Source: Ochrobactrum sp. RH2CCR150
GTDB lineage: Bacteria > Pseudomonadota > Alphaproteobacteria > Rhizobiales > Rhizobiaceae
Reading direction: 5' to 3'
Length of the DNA: 64,000 bases
Assembly (NCBI GenBank): GCA_014138095.1
Contig: JACGXE010000009.1
Span: forward strand, 1 to 64,000
A model generated the notes under the pieces. It did not search any database. It was not told where the DNA came from and worked only from the letters and a program-made list of their open reading frames with translations. The stretch's first letter is position 1; each line of letters opens with the position of its first letter. Of this stretch, positions 56,911 to 64,000 are shown in pieces. Both the position numbers and the translations under genes were made by a program.

Positions 56911-57687
56911 ATGCCAGCGACTCAACTTCCCGATCAATCTCCCCAACAGGACGTGATTTCAGCGCATAGCGGCCAGCATCTGCGCTGGTTCTTGCGTGGT
57001 TGCGGGCGCATTTTCAGTATTCCTGCCATATTGCTGATGAGTTCGTTCGTCGGCTTTGCGGGACTTGCCATTGAAAGCGGTATCTCCGTCGGGCAGGCGG
57101 TGTTCATGACACTGACCATCTGGGCGCTTCCGGCCAAGGTCGTGCTGATCGGCGCCATCAGTGCAGGCGTGTCGCTACCCGCCGCCGCGCTTGCAGTCGG
57201 CCTGTCGTCGGTGCGGCTTATGCCGATGGTGGTGGCGCTCCTGCCTGAACTCAAAGGACCGAAGACGCGCAAGCTGACATTGGCGGCGCTGTGCCATTTC
57301 GTGGCGGTCACGGCATGGGTCATGGCAATGGAAGAGTTGCGCAACATCCCGCGCGACATGCGCACCAGCTATTTCGCCGGGATCGGCTCGGTTCTGGTTG
57401 GAACCAACGCACTGGTGGTGGCGATTGTCTATATGCTGTCGTCTTCGTTTCCGCCGGTTGTGTTTGCTGCACTTTTCCTGCTCACGCCGATGTATTTTCT
57501 GACCTCGCTCTGGCGGTCGGCGCGCGAACGGGCAGGACAGGTCGCGATGGCGTCCGGTCTGCTGTTGTTTCCGGTCTTTCACCAGATTGCGCCTGGATAT
57601 GATTTGCTGTGCACGGGCATTGTCGGTGGCCTGATCGCCTTCGGCTTCCATAGGAAGCGCAGCTTGGCGAAGGAGGAGGCACGATGA
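56911..57687 (+). CDS. azlC: AzlC family branched-chain amino acid exporter subunit
   Basis: 258 aa, about eight membrane segments. FLRGCGRIFSIPAILLMSSF, SGISVGQAVFMTLTIWALPA and LSSVRLMPMVVALLPELKG are the AzlC signature. Works with the small partner AzlD to export branched-chain amino acids or analogues. Overlaps azlD by 4 nt. Confidence 0.88.
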   Translation: MPATQLPDQSPQQDVISAHSGQHLRWFLRGCGRIFSIPAILLMSSFVGFAGLAIESGISVGQAVFMTLTIWALPAKVVLIGAISAGVSLPAAALAVGLSSVRLMPMVVALLPELKGPKTRKLTLAALCHFVAVTAWVMAMEELRNIPRDMRTSYFAGIGSVLVGTNALVVAIVYMLSSSFPPVVFAALFLLTPMYFLTSLWRSARERAGQVAMASGLLLFPVFHQIAPGYDLLCTGIVGGLIAFGFHRKRSLAKEEAR

Positions 57688-58031
57688 ACTGGAACAGTTT
57701 CGACAGCTGGTGGTGGCCGTTCGTCTTCATCATTCTGGCGGGATCGCTGCCAACCTATATCTTTCGGGTCATGGGCGTGATCGTTGGCGGGCGGGTGCGC
57801 GAGGATTCCGAGCTTCTCGTACTGGTGCGCTGTGTTGCAACGGCGCTGGTCGCAGGCGTGATTGCGCAGCTTATTCTTTATCCGAACGGCGCTCTTGCTG
57901 ATTCGCCGATCTGGTTACGGGTTGGAGCCGCTGGTGCAGGATTTGCCGCTTATCTGATGGCCGGCAAGCGGTTGCTCGTCGGTATCGCGGTCGCGGAAAT
58001 CCTGCTGGTTACCGGGTTGCTCACGCTTTAA
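57684..58031 (+). CDS. azlD: AzlD domain protein
   Basis: 115 aa, four hydrophobic segments: WWPFVFIILAGSLPTYIFRV, LVLVRCVATALVAGVIAQLI, WLRVGAAGAGFAAYLMAG, LLVGIAVAEILLVTGLLTL. Small partner of AzlC in branched-chain amino acid export. Starts inside the azlC stop (ATGA). Convergent with the HIT gene, 11 nt apart. Confidence 0.85.
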   Translation: MNWNSFDSWWWPFVFIILAGSLPTYIFRVMGVIVGGRVREDSELLVLVRCVATALVAGVIAQLILYPNGALADSPIWLRVGAAGAGFAAYLMAGKRLLVGIAVAEILLVTGLLTL

Positions 58032-58042
58032 AAAGAGTCTTA

Positions 58043-58465
58043 TCAGAGCGCTGCGCGGATTTTCTCAGCATTTGCTGAAAGAACGGCGGGGTCTTCCATC
58101 TGACCGGTATGTGGCTTGAGAGCGACGCCTTCAAAACGCGGAATGACATGAAAATGCAGATGGTAGACGGTTTGGCCGGAAGCCGGTTCGTTGAACTGCA
58201 TGACAGTGACGCCATCGGCATTGAAGGCCTTCTTCACAGCCTGAGCGATTTTCTGCACCGTTCCGATGACAACAGCCAGCGTCTCGGGCTTGGCGTCGAG
58301 CAGATTGCGCGACGGTGCTTTCGGCACGACCAGCGTATGGCCGGTGCCCTGCGGCATGACATCCATGAAGGCGACGACATCGTCGGTTTCGTAGACGCGG
58401 GTGGACGGAATTTCACCGCGCAGGATTTTTGCGAAGATGTTGTTGTCGTCATAGGTGGCAGACAT
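58043..58465 (-). CDS. HIT family hydrolase
   Basis: 140 aa from ATG (MSATYDDNNIFAKILRGEIP). The histidine triad is HLHFHVIPR near residue 100-108; also VVAFMDVMPQGTGHTLVVPK. Likely nucleoside phosphoramidase or dinucleotide hydrolase (HinT-like); substrate not determinable. The frame is open 17 codons further upstream but without family residues. Confidence 0.9.
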   Translation of the reverse strand: MSATYDDNNIFAKILRGEIPSTRVYETDDVVAFMDVMPQGTGHTLVVPKAPSRNLLDAKPETLAVVIGTVQKIAQAVKKAFNADGVTVMQFNEPASGQTVYHLHFHVIPRFEGVALKPHTGQMEDPAVLSANAEKIRAAL

Positions 58466-58535
58466 GCGATTCTCTCCAATGCTGGAATTTGCCAAATCTG
58501 ACCGCATGGAGCGCATTTAGGCAAGCTTCGTTGGG

Positions 58536-59726
58536 TCAGTCTTCGTGGCGATAAGGTGTGTGTTCCTCCAGCGCCTCGTGAATTTGTTCAACCTCGCGCC
58601 GTTCCCGGTCGAGATAGTCACTCACGGCATCCCTAAAACTTTCATTGGCGATATAATGCGCGGAATGGGTGGTGACAGGTACATAGCCGCGCGCGAGCTT
58701 GTGTTCGCCTTGCGCGCCTGCTTCCACCACGCGCAGCTTGCGCTCAATGGCGAAATCGATGGCCTGATGGTAGCAGACCTCGAAATGCAGGAAGGGATGA
58801 TCCTCGATACAGCCCCAGTGCCTGCCGAACAGCCTGTCGCCACCGATGAAATTGATGGCCCCTGCGATATAGCGGCCAGCACGCTTTGCCATGACCAGCA
58901 GAATATCCTCGGCCATGGTCTGGCCGATCAGCGAATAGAACTTGCGGTTGAGATAGGGGCGGCCCCATTTGCGGCTGCCTGTATCCATATAGAAAGCAAA
59001 GAAATCGTCCCAGACTGCTTCCGTCAGATCGCTTCCGGTCAGCCACTCTATTTCAATGCCGTCTGACAGCGCTTCGCGACGTTCCTTTTTGAGCGCTTTG
59101 CGTTTGCGCGAAACAAGCTCACTCAGGAAGTCATCATAATTGGCAAAGCCATTGTTTATAAAATGAAACTGCTGATCGGTCCGATGGAGGAAGCCTGCGC
59201 GTTCAAGCGCTGCAATTTCGTCGGGCAGGGCAAAGGTCACATGGGCTGAAGATACGCCTGCCTGATCCGTCAGCTCCCGTAAACCGCCTGCCAGCGCCAG
59301 CCGCACAGCTTCGCCGTCATAGGCGATGTGGTTGAGCAGACGGGGCCCGGTTGCAGGCGTGAAGGGGATTGCGGCTTGAAACTTCGGGTAGTAACGCCCG
59401 CCTGCGCGTTCAAATGCATCAGCCCAGCCGTGATCGAACACATATTCGCCCTGGCTGTGGCCCTTGAGATAGTTCGGCACGACGCCGAGCAATTCGCCCC
59501 GATTGTTTTCGAGGCGTAGATGGCGCGGTAGCCAGCCCGATTTTCGAGAAACGGAACCCGACTCTTCCAGCGCGGACAGAAAAGCGCGGGTGGTAAAAGG
59601 ATTATAGTGCGCATCCTGCCGGGAAGCCCCGGCAAGACTGCTCCACTCGTCTTCTGTAAATTCGCTGATATTTTCAACGATGCGAAGAACAAAGCTTTCT
59701 TCACTGTGCGGATCTTCGTCGTTCAC
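58536..59726 (-). CDS. DUF482/COG3146-type GNAT-like acyltransferase
   Basis: 396 aa. Layout of the FemAB-like COG3146 family: DAHYNPFTTRAFLSALEESG, GVVPNYLKGHSQGEYVFDHG, WADAFERAGGRYYPKFQAAI, PFTPATGPRLL, then LVSRKRKALKKERREALSDG and HWGCIEDHPFLHFEVCYHQA, GAQGEHKLARGYVPVTTHSA. Named a peptidogalycan biosynthesis/N-acetyltransferase family in databases; no tested function known to me. Soluble. Upstream of the HIT gene, same strand. Confidence 0.85.
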   Translation of the reverse strand: MNDEDPHSEESFVLRIVENISEFTEDEWSSLAGASRQDAHYNPFTTRAFLSALEESGSVSRKSGWLPRHLRLENNRGELLGVVPNYLKGHSQGEYVFDHGWADAFERAGGRYYPKFQAAIPFTPATGPRLLNHIAYDGEAVRLALAGGLRELTDQAGVSSAHVTFALPDEIAALERAGFLHRTDQQFHFINNGFANYDDFLSELVSRKRKALKKERREALSDGIEIEWLTGSDLTEAVWDDFFAFYMDTGSRKWGRPYLNRKFYSLIGQTMAEDILLVMAKRAGRYIAGAINFIGGDRLFGRHWGCIEDHPFLHFEVCYHQAIDFAIERKLRVVEAGAQGEHKLARGYVPVTTHSAHYIANESFRDAVSDYLDRERREVEQIHEALEEHTPYRHED

Positions 59727-59742
59727 CGCAATTCCTTTGTTG

Positions 59743-60468
59743 TCAGGCGACCAGTGCGCGGGGATCGAACCCTTCGAACGTTATCTGCTCGACATTGAGT
59801 TCGCTGTGCTTCTGCATTTCGCGGTCACGGACGGTCCAGCTGATCACCGGCATGTGCAGCTTTTCCCGCACGAAGGTGACAAACGGGTTCGGCAGATGGT
59901 GCACATTATAGGACACGAAGGAAATGCCATGCGCGAGCATGGAGAAATGCGCTTCGAAATCCTGTATGCGCGTGCCTTCCGCAGTCAATCCGCCCGGAAT
60001 GCCCGGCGCATCGCTTGCAAAGCGGCGGATCAGGTGATGGTCGAACGACATGATGGCGGCTTCGCCCTTGTATCCGGCGAGTTCACGCGCAACGGCTGCG
60101 ACCAGCCCATCGTCACGACCTTCGATGCCTTTCAGCTCGATCACCAGTGGAACACGGCCATCGACCAGATCAAGCATTTGCCGAAGCGTCGGAACTTGCT
60201 CCTCGGTGCCGCCGACATGAAGCGCGGTTGCTTCCGCCAGCGTAAGGTCGCTAATGCGGCCCTCGCGACCAGCAAGGCGTTGCAGGTCGTCGTCATGGAA
60301 AACGACCACACCGCCGTCTTTCGTCAGATGCACGTCGCATTCGATCGCAAAGCCAGCTTTGGCGGCAGCTTCAAAGGCAGCGAGCGTGTTTTCCCAACGG
60401 GTCTTGTTCTGATCATGCAATCCGCGATGCGCTATTGGGCGCTTTGCGAGCCATTCGATGGAGGACAT
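59743..60468 (-). CDS. Glycerophosphodiester phosphodiesterase
   Basis: GDPD (241 aa), hydrolyses glycerophosphodiesters to glycerol-3-phosphate. Motif PIAHRGLHDQNKTRWENTLA (HR...EN) and AIECDVHLTKDGGVVVFHDD (metal-binding Glu/Asp and catalytic His) are present. No signal peptide, so cytoplasmic. Start overlaps the RidA stop by 1 nt (operon). 16 nt before the COG3146 gene. Confidence 0.92.
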   Translation of the reverse strand: MSSIEWLAKRPIAHRGLHDQNKTRWENTLAAFEAAAKAGFAIECDVHLTKDGGVVVFHDDDLQRLAGREGRISDLTLAEATALHVGGTEEQVPTLRQMLDLVDGRVPLVIELKGIEGRDDGLVAAVARELAGYKGEAAIMSFDHHLIRRFASDAPGIPGGLTAEGTRIQDFEAHFSMLAHGISFVSYNVHHLPNPFVTFVREKLHMPVISWTVRDREMQKHSELNVEQITFEGFDPRALVA

Positions 60469-60932
60469 TATGCAACCTCGATAATCGCTTCGACTTCAAC
60501 CGGTGCGTTGAGCGGCAGGCTGGCGACGCCGACAGCGGAGCGCGCATGTTTGCCTGCATCGCCCAGAACGGCGACGAGCAGATCCGACGCGCCATTGGCG
60601 ACGAGATGCTGTTCAACGAAATCGGCCGTCGACGAGACGAAAACGGTGATCTTCACGATCCGCTTGATCTTCTCGAGATCACCGAGTGCGGCCTTGGCCT
60701 GTGCGAGAATGTTCACGGCGCAAGCGCGCGCTGCGACCTGACCATGGGCAACCGTCAGTTTGTCGCCAACCTGACCAGTGTGCACAAGCTTGCCATTTTC
60801 CAGCGGCAACTGGCCCGAAGTGAGCAAAAGCGAGCCTGTTTCAGCAAAGGGGACATAGTTTGCGGCAGGTGCAGCCGCTACCGGCAGGGATATACCCAGA
60901 TTTTTCAGGCGGCTTTCGATCGTGTCGGTCAT
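60468..60932 (-). CDS. RidA family protein
   Basis: 154 aa. SLLLTSGQLPLENGKLVHTG, QVAARACAVNILAQAKAALG and the end HARSAVGVASLPLNAPVEVE, with the conserved Arg that holds the imine substrate. This is the longer YjgH/RidA-like branch with an N-terminal MTDTIESRLKNLGISLP. Hydrolyses reactive enamines/imines. ATG 60932 preferred; the frame starts at 60953. First gene of the RidA-GDPD-COG3146 run. Confidence 0.88.
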   Translation of the reverse strand: MTDTIESRLKNLGISLPVAAAPAANYVPFAETGSLLLTSGQLPLENGKLVHTGQVGDKLTVAHGQVAARACAVNILAQAKAALGDLEKIKRIVKITVFVSSTADFVEQHLVANGASDLLVAVLGDAGKHARSAVGVASLPLNAPVEVEAIIEVA

Positions 60933-61074
60933 TGCATTAATCCTTGCTTGCAAAGGGACTTCTCCGTCAACCTATAGGCAGAATCGGTGAAGCTTTTGGG
61001 AAGGGTGCGTTTTTTGCCTCGCTTCCGCCACGAGTTTTTTTATCATGCTTGTCAACTCATCGGGAGATTCATGT

Positions 61075-61926
61075 ATGCGTTTTTTGAAGCCGGGTTTTAA
61101 GGTTGCTGTAGCTGCAAGTGGAACCGCTGCCTGTTTGTGGGCTGGACTTGCGAGCGTAGCCCAAGCGGCTTCGACGGTAACGCTGGTGCCACACCGCGCC
61201 GTTTACGATCTGACGCTGGACCGCGCCGACGAAAAGTCCGGAATCAGCGGCCTGACCGGGCGCATGGTTTACGAGTTCAACGGCTCAGCCTGCGAAGGCT
61301 ATACGACCAACTTCCGTTTCGTGACCCGGATCGACATGGAAGAACAACCGCAGCGCGTGACCGATCAGCAGACGACAACGTTTGAAGGTAATGACGGCAA
61401 AAGCTTTCGTTTCGTCAACAAGACCTTCGTTGACAAGGATCTTGTCAAGGAAGTGCGCGGCGATGCCAAGCTTGAAGGCGGCAAGACAGTTGTAGAGCTT
61501 TCGAAGCCCAAGGAAAACAAGATCGATCTGCGTGCAACGCAGTTTCCGACCCAGCATATGGAAGAGCTGATCGGCAAGGCGGAAGCAGGCGCGAAGTTCT
61601 ATCAGACATCACTTTTCGATGCGTCTGAAGATGCCGACCGCGTGGTCGCCACCACGGTAGTCGTCGGCAAAGGGCAGAATCCAGCCGATGACGAAACCAA
61701 GTTCATGGGCAAATTTTCCAAGGATCCGGTCTGGCCTGTGACGATTGCCTATTTCGATGACAAGGAAAAGCAGGACGGACTGCCAATCTACCGCATCAAC
61801 TTCAAGCTTTACCGCAATGGTATCACGCGCGATCTCACTATGGACTATGGTGACTTTGCCATGCGCGGCAAGCTTGTAAAACTCGATGTATTCGACAAAG
61901 CTGATCAGAAGGCCAGCTGCAAATAA
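61075..61926 (+). CDS. eipB: Envelope integrity protein EipB (DUF1849)
   Basis: 283 aa periplasmic protein. Signal peptide FKVAVAASGTAACLWAGLAS with cut near VAQAAS, then STVTLVPHRAVYDLTLDRAD, GRMVYEFNGSACEGYTTNFR and RITLTMDYGDFAM-like ITRDLTMDYGDFAMRGKLVK. The two conserved Cys (GSACEGY and the C-terminal ASCK) match the disulfide reported for Brucella EipB, which supports envelope integrity under stress. GGGAG precedes ATG 61075. Confidence 0.92.
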   Translation: MRFLKPGFKVAVAASGTAACLWAGLASVAQAASTVTLVPHRAVYDLTLDRADEKSGISGLTGRMVYEFNGSACEGYTTNFRFVTRIDMEEQPQRVTDQQTTTFEGNDGKSFRFVNKTFVDKDLVKEVRGDAKLEGGKTVVELSKPKENKIDLRATQFPTQHMEELIGKAEAGAKFYQTSLFDASEDADRVVATTVVVGKGQNPADDETKFMGKFSKDPVWPVTIAYFDDKEKQDGLPIYRINFKLYRNGITRDLTMDYGDFAMRGKLVKLDVFDKADQKASCK

Positions 61927-61956
61927 TAAATGTAAATTGACATATATTTATATTGA

Positions 61957-61987
61957 GGCTACAATGCTCAGCATTGTAGCCTTTTTT
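61957..61987 (+). terminator. Intrinsic terminator after eipB
   Basis: Perfect 11-bp stem GGCTACAATGC / GCATTGTAGCC with a TCA loop, followed by TTTTTTATT. Confidence 0.92.
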
Positions 61988-62008
61988 ATTATTCTTTTTG
62001 GGTTTTAT

Positions 62009-62065
62009 ATGAAAAAGATATTCTTTGCATTGCTGATGTCTTTACTCGGCGTTTCTTTTCCGTAG
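62009..62065 (+). pseudogene. Signal-peptide-like open frame of 18 codons
   Basis: MKKIFFALLMSLLGVSFP then TAG. It looks exactly like the start of a secreted protein that is cut off by a stop codon. It could be the remnant of a lost gene, or a tiny hydrophobic peptide. No convincing ribosome site (only GGG). Lies in the 380-nt eipB-rpsB gap. Confidence 0.3.
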
Positions 62066-62235
62066 AATTTCTGCCTTCGGATGCTTATATAAGCCTGTAA
62101 TCGGGCGCGGGCGCTGAAACGCTTTCACCCTGCGGACGGATTGAGGTATATTGGCCAAACGACTTGCAATTCATGGCGCGATCGGTTAACAGCGCGCCTA
62201 TTCCACACACGGGATTGGGCTTTTGTCGGGAGAAA

Positions 62236-62298
62236 TCCGGCAAGAACCTCCGGTGGCGAGCAATCGCCTCAGCCCGTGGAGGTTAAACCGGAAAAGGA
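62236..62298 (+). promoter_or_regulatory. Nested three-helix RNA structure in the rpsB leader
   Basis: Three nested helices: TCCGG / CCGGA (62236-62240, 62288-62292), AACCTCC / GGAGGTT (62245-62251, 62278-62284) and GGCGA / TCGCC (62255-62259, 62264-62268) closed by a GCAA (GNRA) loop. The structure ends just before the ribosome site AAAAGGAAA and ATG 62307. Strong candidate for an autoregulatory site bound by S2. Structure seen; role inferred. Confidence 0.65.
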
Positions 62299-62306
62299 AA
62301 ATAAAG

Positions 62307-63077
62307 ATGGCATTGCCTGATTTCAGCATGCGCCAGCTTCTGGAAGCTGGTGTTCACTTCGGCCACCAGACCCACCGCTGGAACCCGAAGATGGCGCCTT
62401 TCATCTATGGCGCTCGTAACAACATCCACATCATGGACCTGTCCCAGACCGTTCCTCTGCTGCACAACGCGCTGAAGATCGTTTCGGACACCGTTGCTCG
62501 CGGCGGTCGCGTTCTGTTCGTCGGCACGAAGCGTCAGGCTTCGGACATCATCGCCGATGCAGCAAACCGTTCGGCTCAGTACTACGTCAACGCCCGCTGG
62601 CTCGGCGGCATGATGACCAACTGGAAGACGATCTCCAACTCGATCCAGCGTCTGCGCAAGCTCGACGAACTTCTGGCCGGCGAAGGCCAGGGCTTCACCA
62701 AGAAGGAACTTCTGAACCTTCAGCGTGAGCGTGAAAAGCTTGACCGCGCACTCGGCGGCATCAAGGATATGGGTTCGGTTCCTGACCTGATCTTCATCAT
62801 CGACACCAACAAGGAAGCAATTGCTATCCAGGAAGCCAAGCGTCTTGGCATTCCGGTTGTTGCCGTGATCGATTCGAACTGCGATCCGGACCAGATCGAC
62901 TACCCGATCCCGGGCAACGACGACGCCGCACGCGCTATCTCGCTCTATTGCGATTTGATTGCACGCGCTGCTCTCGACGGTATTGCTCGCCAGCAGGGCG
63001 CAATGGGCATCGACATCGGTGCGCAGGCTGAAGCTCCGGTTGAGCCAGCTCTCGAAGCTCCGGCTGAAGGCGCTTAA
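62307..63077 (+). CDS. rpsB: 30S ribosomal protein S2
   Basis: S2 (256 aa), a late-assembling 30S protein that recruits S1. [20 protein letters not shown] then [80 protein letters not shown]. The C-terminus is an Ala/Glu/Pro tail. The frame is open to 62223, but family homology and ribosome site support ATG 62307. tsf follows after 193 nt, the usual order. Confidence 0.97.
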   Translation: MALPDFSMRQLLEAGVHFGHQTHRWNPKMAPFIYGARNNIHIMDLSQTVPLLHNALKIVSDTVARGGRVLFVGTKRQASDIIADAANRSAQYYVNARWLGGMMTNWKTISNSIQRLRKLDELLAGEGQGFTKKELLNLQREREKLDRALGGIKDMGSVPDLIFIIDTNKEAIAIQEAKRLGIPVVAVIDSNCDPDQIDYPIPGNDDAARAISLYCDLIARAALDGIARQQGAMGIDIGAQAEAPVEPALEAPAEGA

Positions 63078-63092
63078 TCAGCGCATGATTTC

Positions 63093-63128
63093 ATCCATCC
63101 GTCATATCTCTGATAGAGGCGGATGGAT
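63093..63128 (+). promoter_or_regulatory. Hairpin between rpsB and tsf
   Basis: Perfect 9-bp arms ATCCATCCG and CGGATGGAT with an 18-nt loop, 15 nt after the rpsB stop. No T-run, so perhaps a partial terminator lowering tsf relative to rpsB, or an mRNA stabiliser. Confidence 0.45.
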
Positions 63129-63270
63129 AATCTCGTTTCATTCCGGCGCAGATGCGTGATTCCGAAGCACGTTTAACGATTTTCGGGCAAAACACGCTAC
63201 GTCAAAATGGCGCCGGTTCAAAGTTGGCACACCCATTCGGTGTGCCTTCGCTTTCGTGAAAGGCGACACA

Positions 63271-64000
63271 ATGAGCATTTCCGCATCTCAGGTTAAAGAA
63301 CTCCGCGAACTGACCGGCGCTGGCATGATGGACTGCAAGGCAGCTCTTGCAGAAACCAATGGCGACATCGAAGCCGCTGTCGATTGGCTGCGCGCCAAGG
63401 GCATTGCAAAGGCCGACAAGAAGGCTGGCCGTACGGCTGCTGAAGGTCTGGTTGGCGTTGCATCTTCCGGCAACAAGGCTGTTGTCGTTGAAGTCAACTC
63501 CGAAACCGACTTCGTTGCCCGCAACGACGCTTTCCAGGATCTGGTTCGCAAGATCGCCCAGGCTGCTCTGGCAACCGACGGTTCGACCGAAGCTGTGGCC
63601 AACGCCAATGTCGACGGCAAGTCCGTCACCGAAACTGCCAAGGACGCAGTTGCAACCATCGGCGAAAACATCAGCTTCCGTCGTTCGGCTGCCCTCAGCG
63701 TTTCGCAGGGTACCGTTGCAACCTACATCCACAACGGCGTTGCTGACGGTCTCGGCAAGCTCGGCGTTCTGGTTGCTATCGAAACCGCTGGCGATGCAGA
63801 AGCTGCAAACGCATTCGGCCGTCAGGTTGCCATGCACGTTGCCGCTATCAACCCGCTCGCGCTGACCGCTGAAGACGTTGATCCGGCTGCCGCTGAACGC
63901 GAAAAGTCGATCTTCATCGAGCAGGCTCGTGAATCCGGCAAGCCGGACAACATCATCGAAAAGATGATCGAAGGCCGTATGCGCAAGTTCTACGAAGAAG
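63271..64000 (+). CDS. tsf: Elongation factor Ts (3' end outside window)
   Basis: First 243 residues of EF-Ts, the nucleotide exchange factor for EF-Tu. N-terminal UBA-like domain [22 protein letters not shown]-type ([20 protein letters not shown]), then the core [20 protein letters not shown] and [20 protein letters not shown]. The frame runs open to the window end. ATG 63271 matches the family start. Confidence 0.97.
   Translation, partial: MSISASQVKELRELTGAGMMDCKAALAETNGDIEAAVDWLRAKGIAKADKKAGRTAAEGLVGVASSGNKAVVVEVNSETDFVARNDAFQDLVRKIAQAALATDGSTEAVANANVDGKSVTETAKDAVATIGENISFRRSAALSVSQGTVATYIHNGVADGLGKLGVLVAIETAGDAEAANAFGRQVAMHVAAINPLALTAEDVDPAAAEREKSIFIEQARESGKPDNIIEKMIEGRMRKFYEE

Overview
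This window comes from the main chromosome of an alphaproteobacterium of the order Rhizobiales, most likely Brucellaceae (Brucella/Ochrobactrum). The signs are an S10-spc-alpha ribosomal protein cluster in the alphaproteobacterial form (secY followed by adk, no rpmJ or infA), an EipB envelope protein, a recA with a GAAC-N7-GAAC SOS box, and several intergenic palindrome families. Most of it is core genome. I see no prophage, insertion sequence, CRISPR array, conjugation gene or defence island.

Layout. 1-15.4 kb: end of tuf, then a nearly unbroken run of ribosomal protein genes with secY, adk and rpoA. 15.6-20.3 kb: a Do-like periplasmic protease, rarA, a CPBP membrane protease, an AT-rich gap and a lytic-transglycosylase-like lipoprotein. 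20.3-25.4 kb: an OmpA-like lipoprotein, recA and alaS. 25.4-34.2 kb: small metabolic and stress genes (monooxygenase/NIPSNAP pair with a divergent ArsR regulator, GST, icd, RHH protein, DJ-1 family), then trmJ-murI and an aldo/keto reductase. 34.2-41.8 kb: the propionyl-CoA to succinyl-CoA pathway (pccB, pccA, scpA) with its divergent regulator. 41.8-49 kb: mixed small genes, an unusual tRNA-Cys(GCA) and queF. 49-58 kb: sdaA, a D-Ala-D-Ala carboxypeptidase with a SPOR domain, clpS-clpA and azlCD. 58-62 kb: HIT protein, an acyltransferase, GDPD/RidA and eipB. 62.3-64 kb: rpsB and the start of tsf.

How parts fit together. The ribosomal genes are tightly packed, often overlapping by 1-8 nt, but the four genes after adk are separated by 100-340 nt gaps holding perfect hairpins. 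The propionate locus is a self-contained module: carboxylase, mutase and a sensor-regulator whose start codon directly follows a tandem array of TTTGCAAA-like half-sites. clpS and clpA are 6 nt apart and form the N-degron adaptor/unfoldase pair.

The most interesting signals are in the spaces between genes: a nested three-helix RNA just before rpsB, a 44-bp perfect palindrome after the propionate regulator, a tRNA-Cys with abnormal D and anticodon arms, an alanine-rich 14-codon open frame before alaS, and four palindromic repeat families. None is proof of a new system; each is given with a test.
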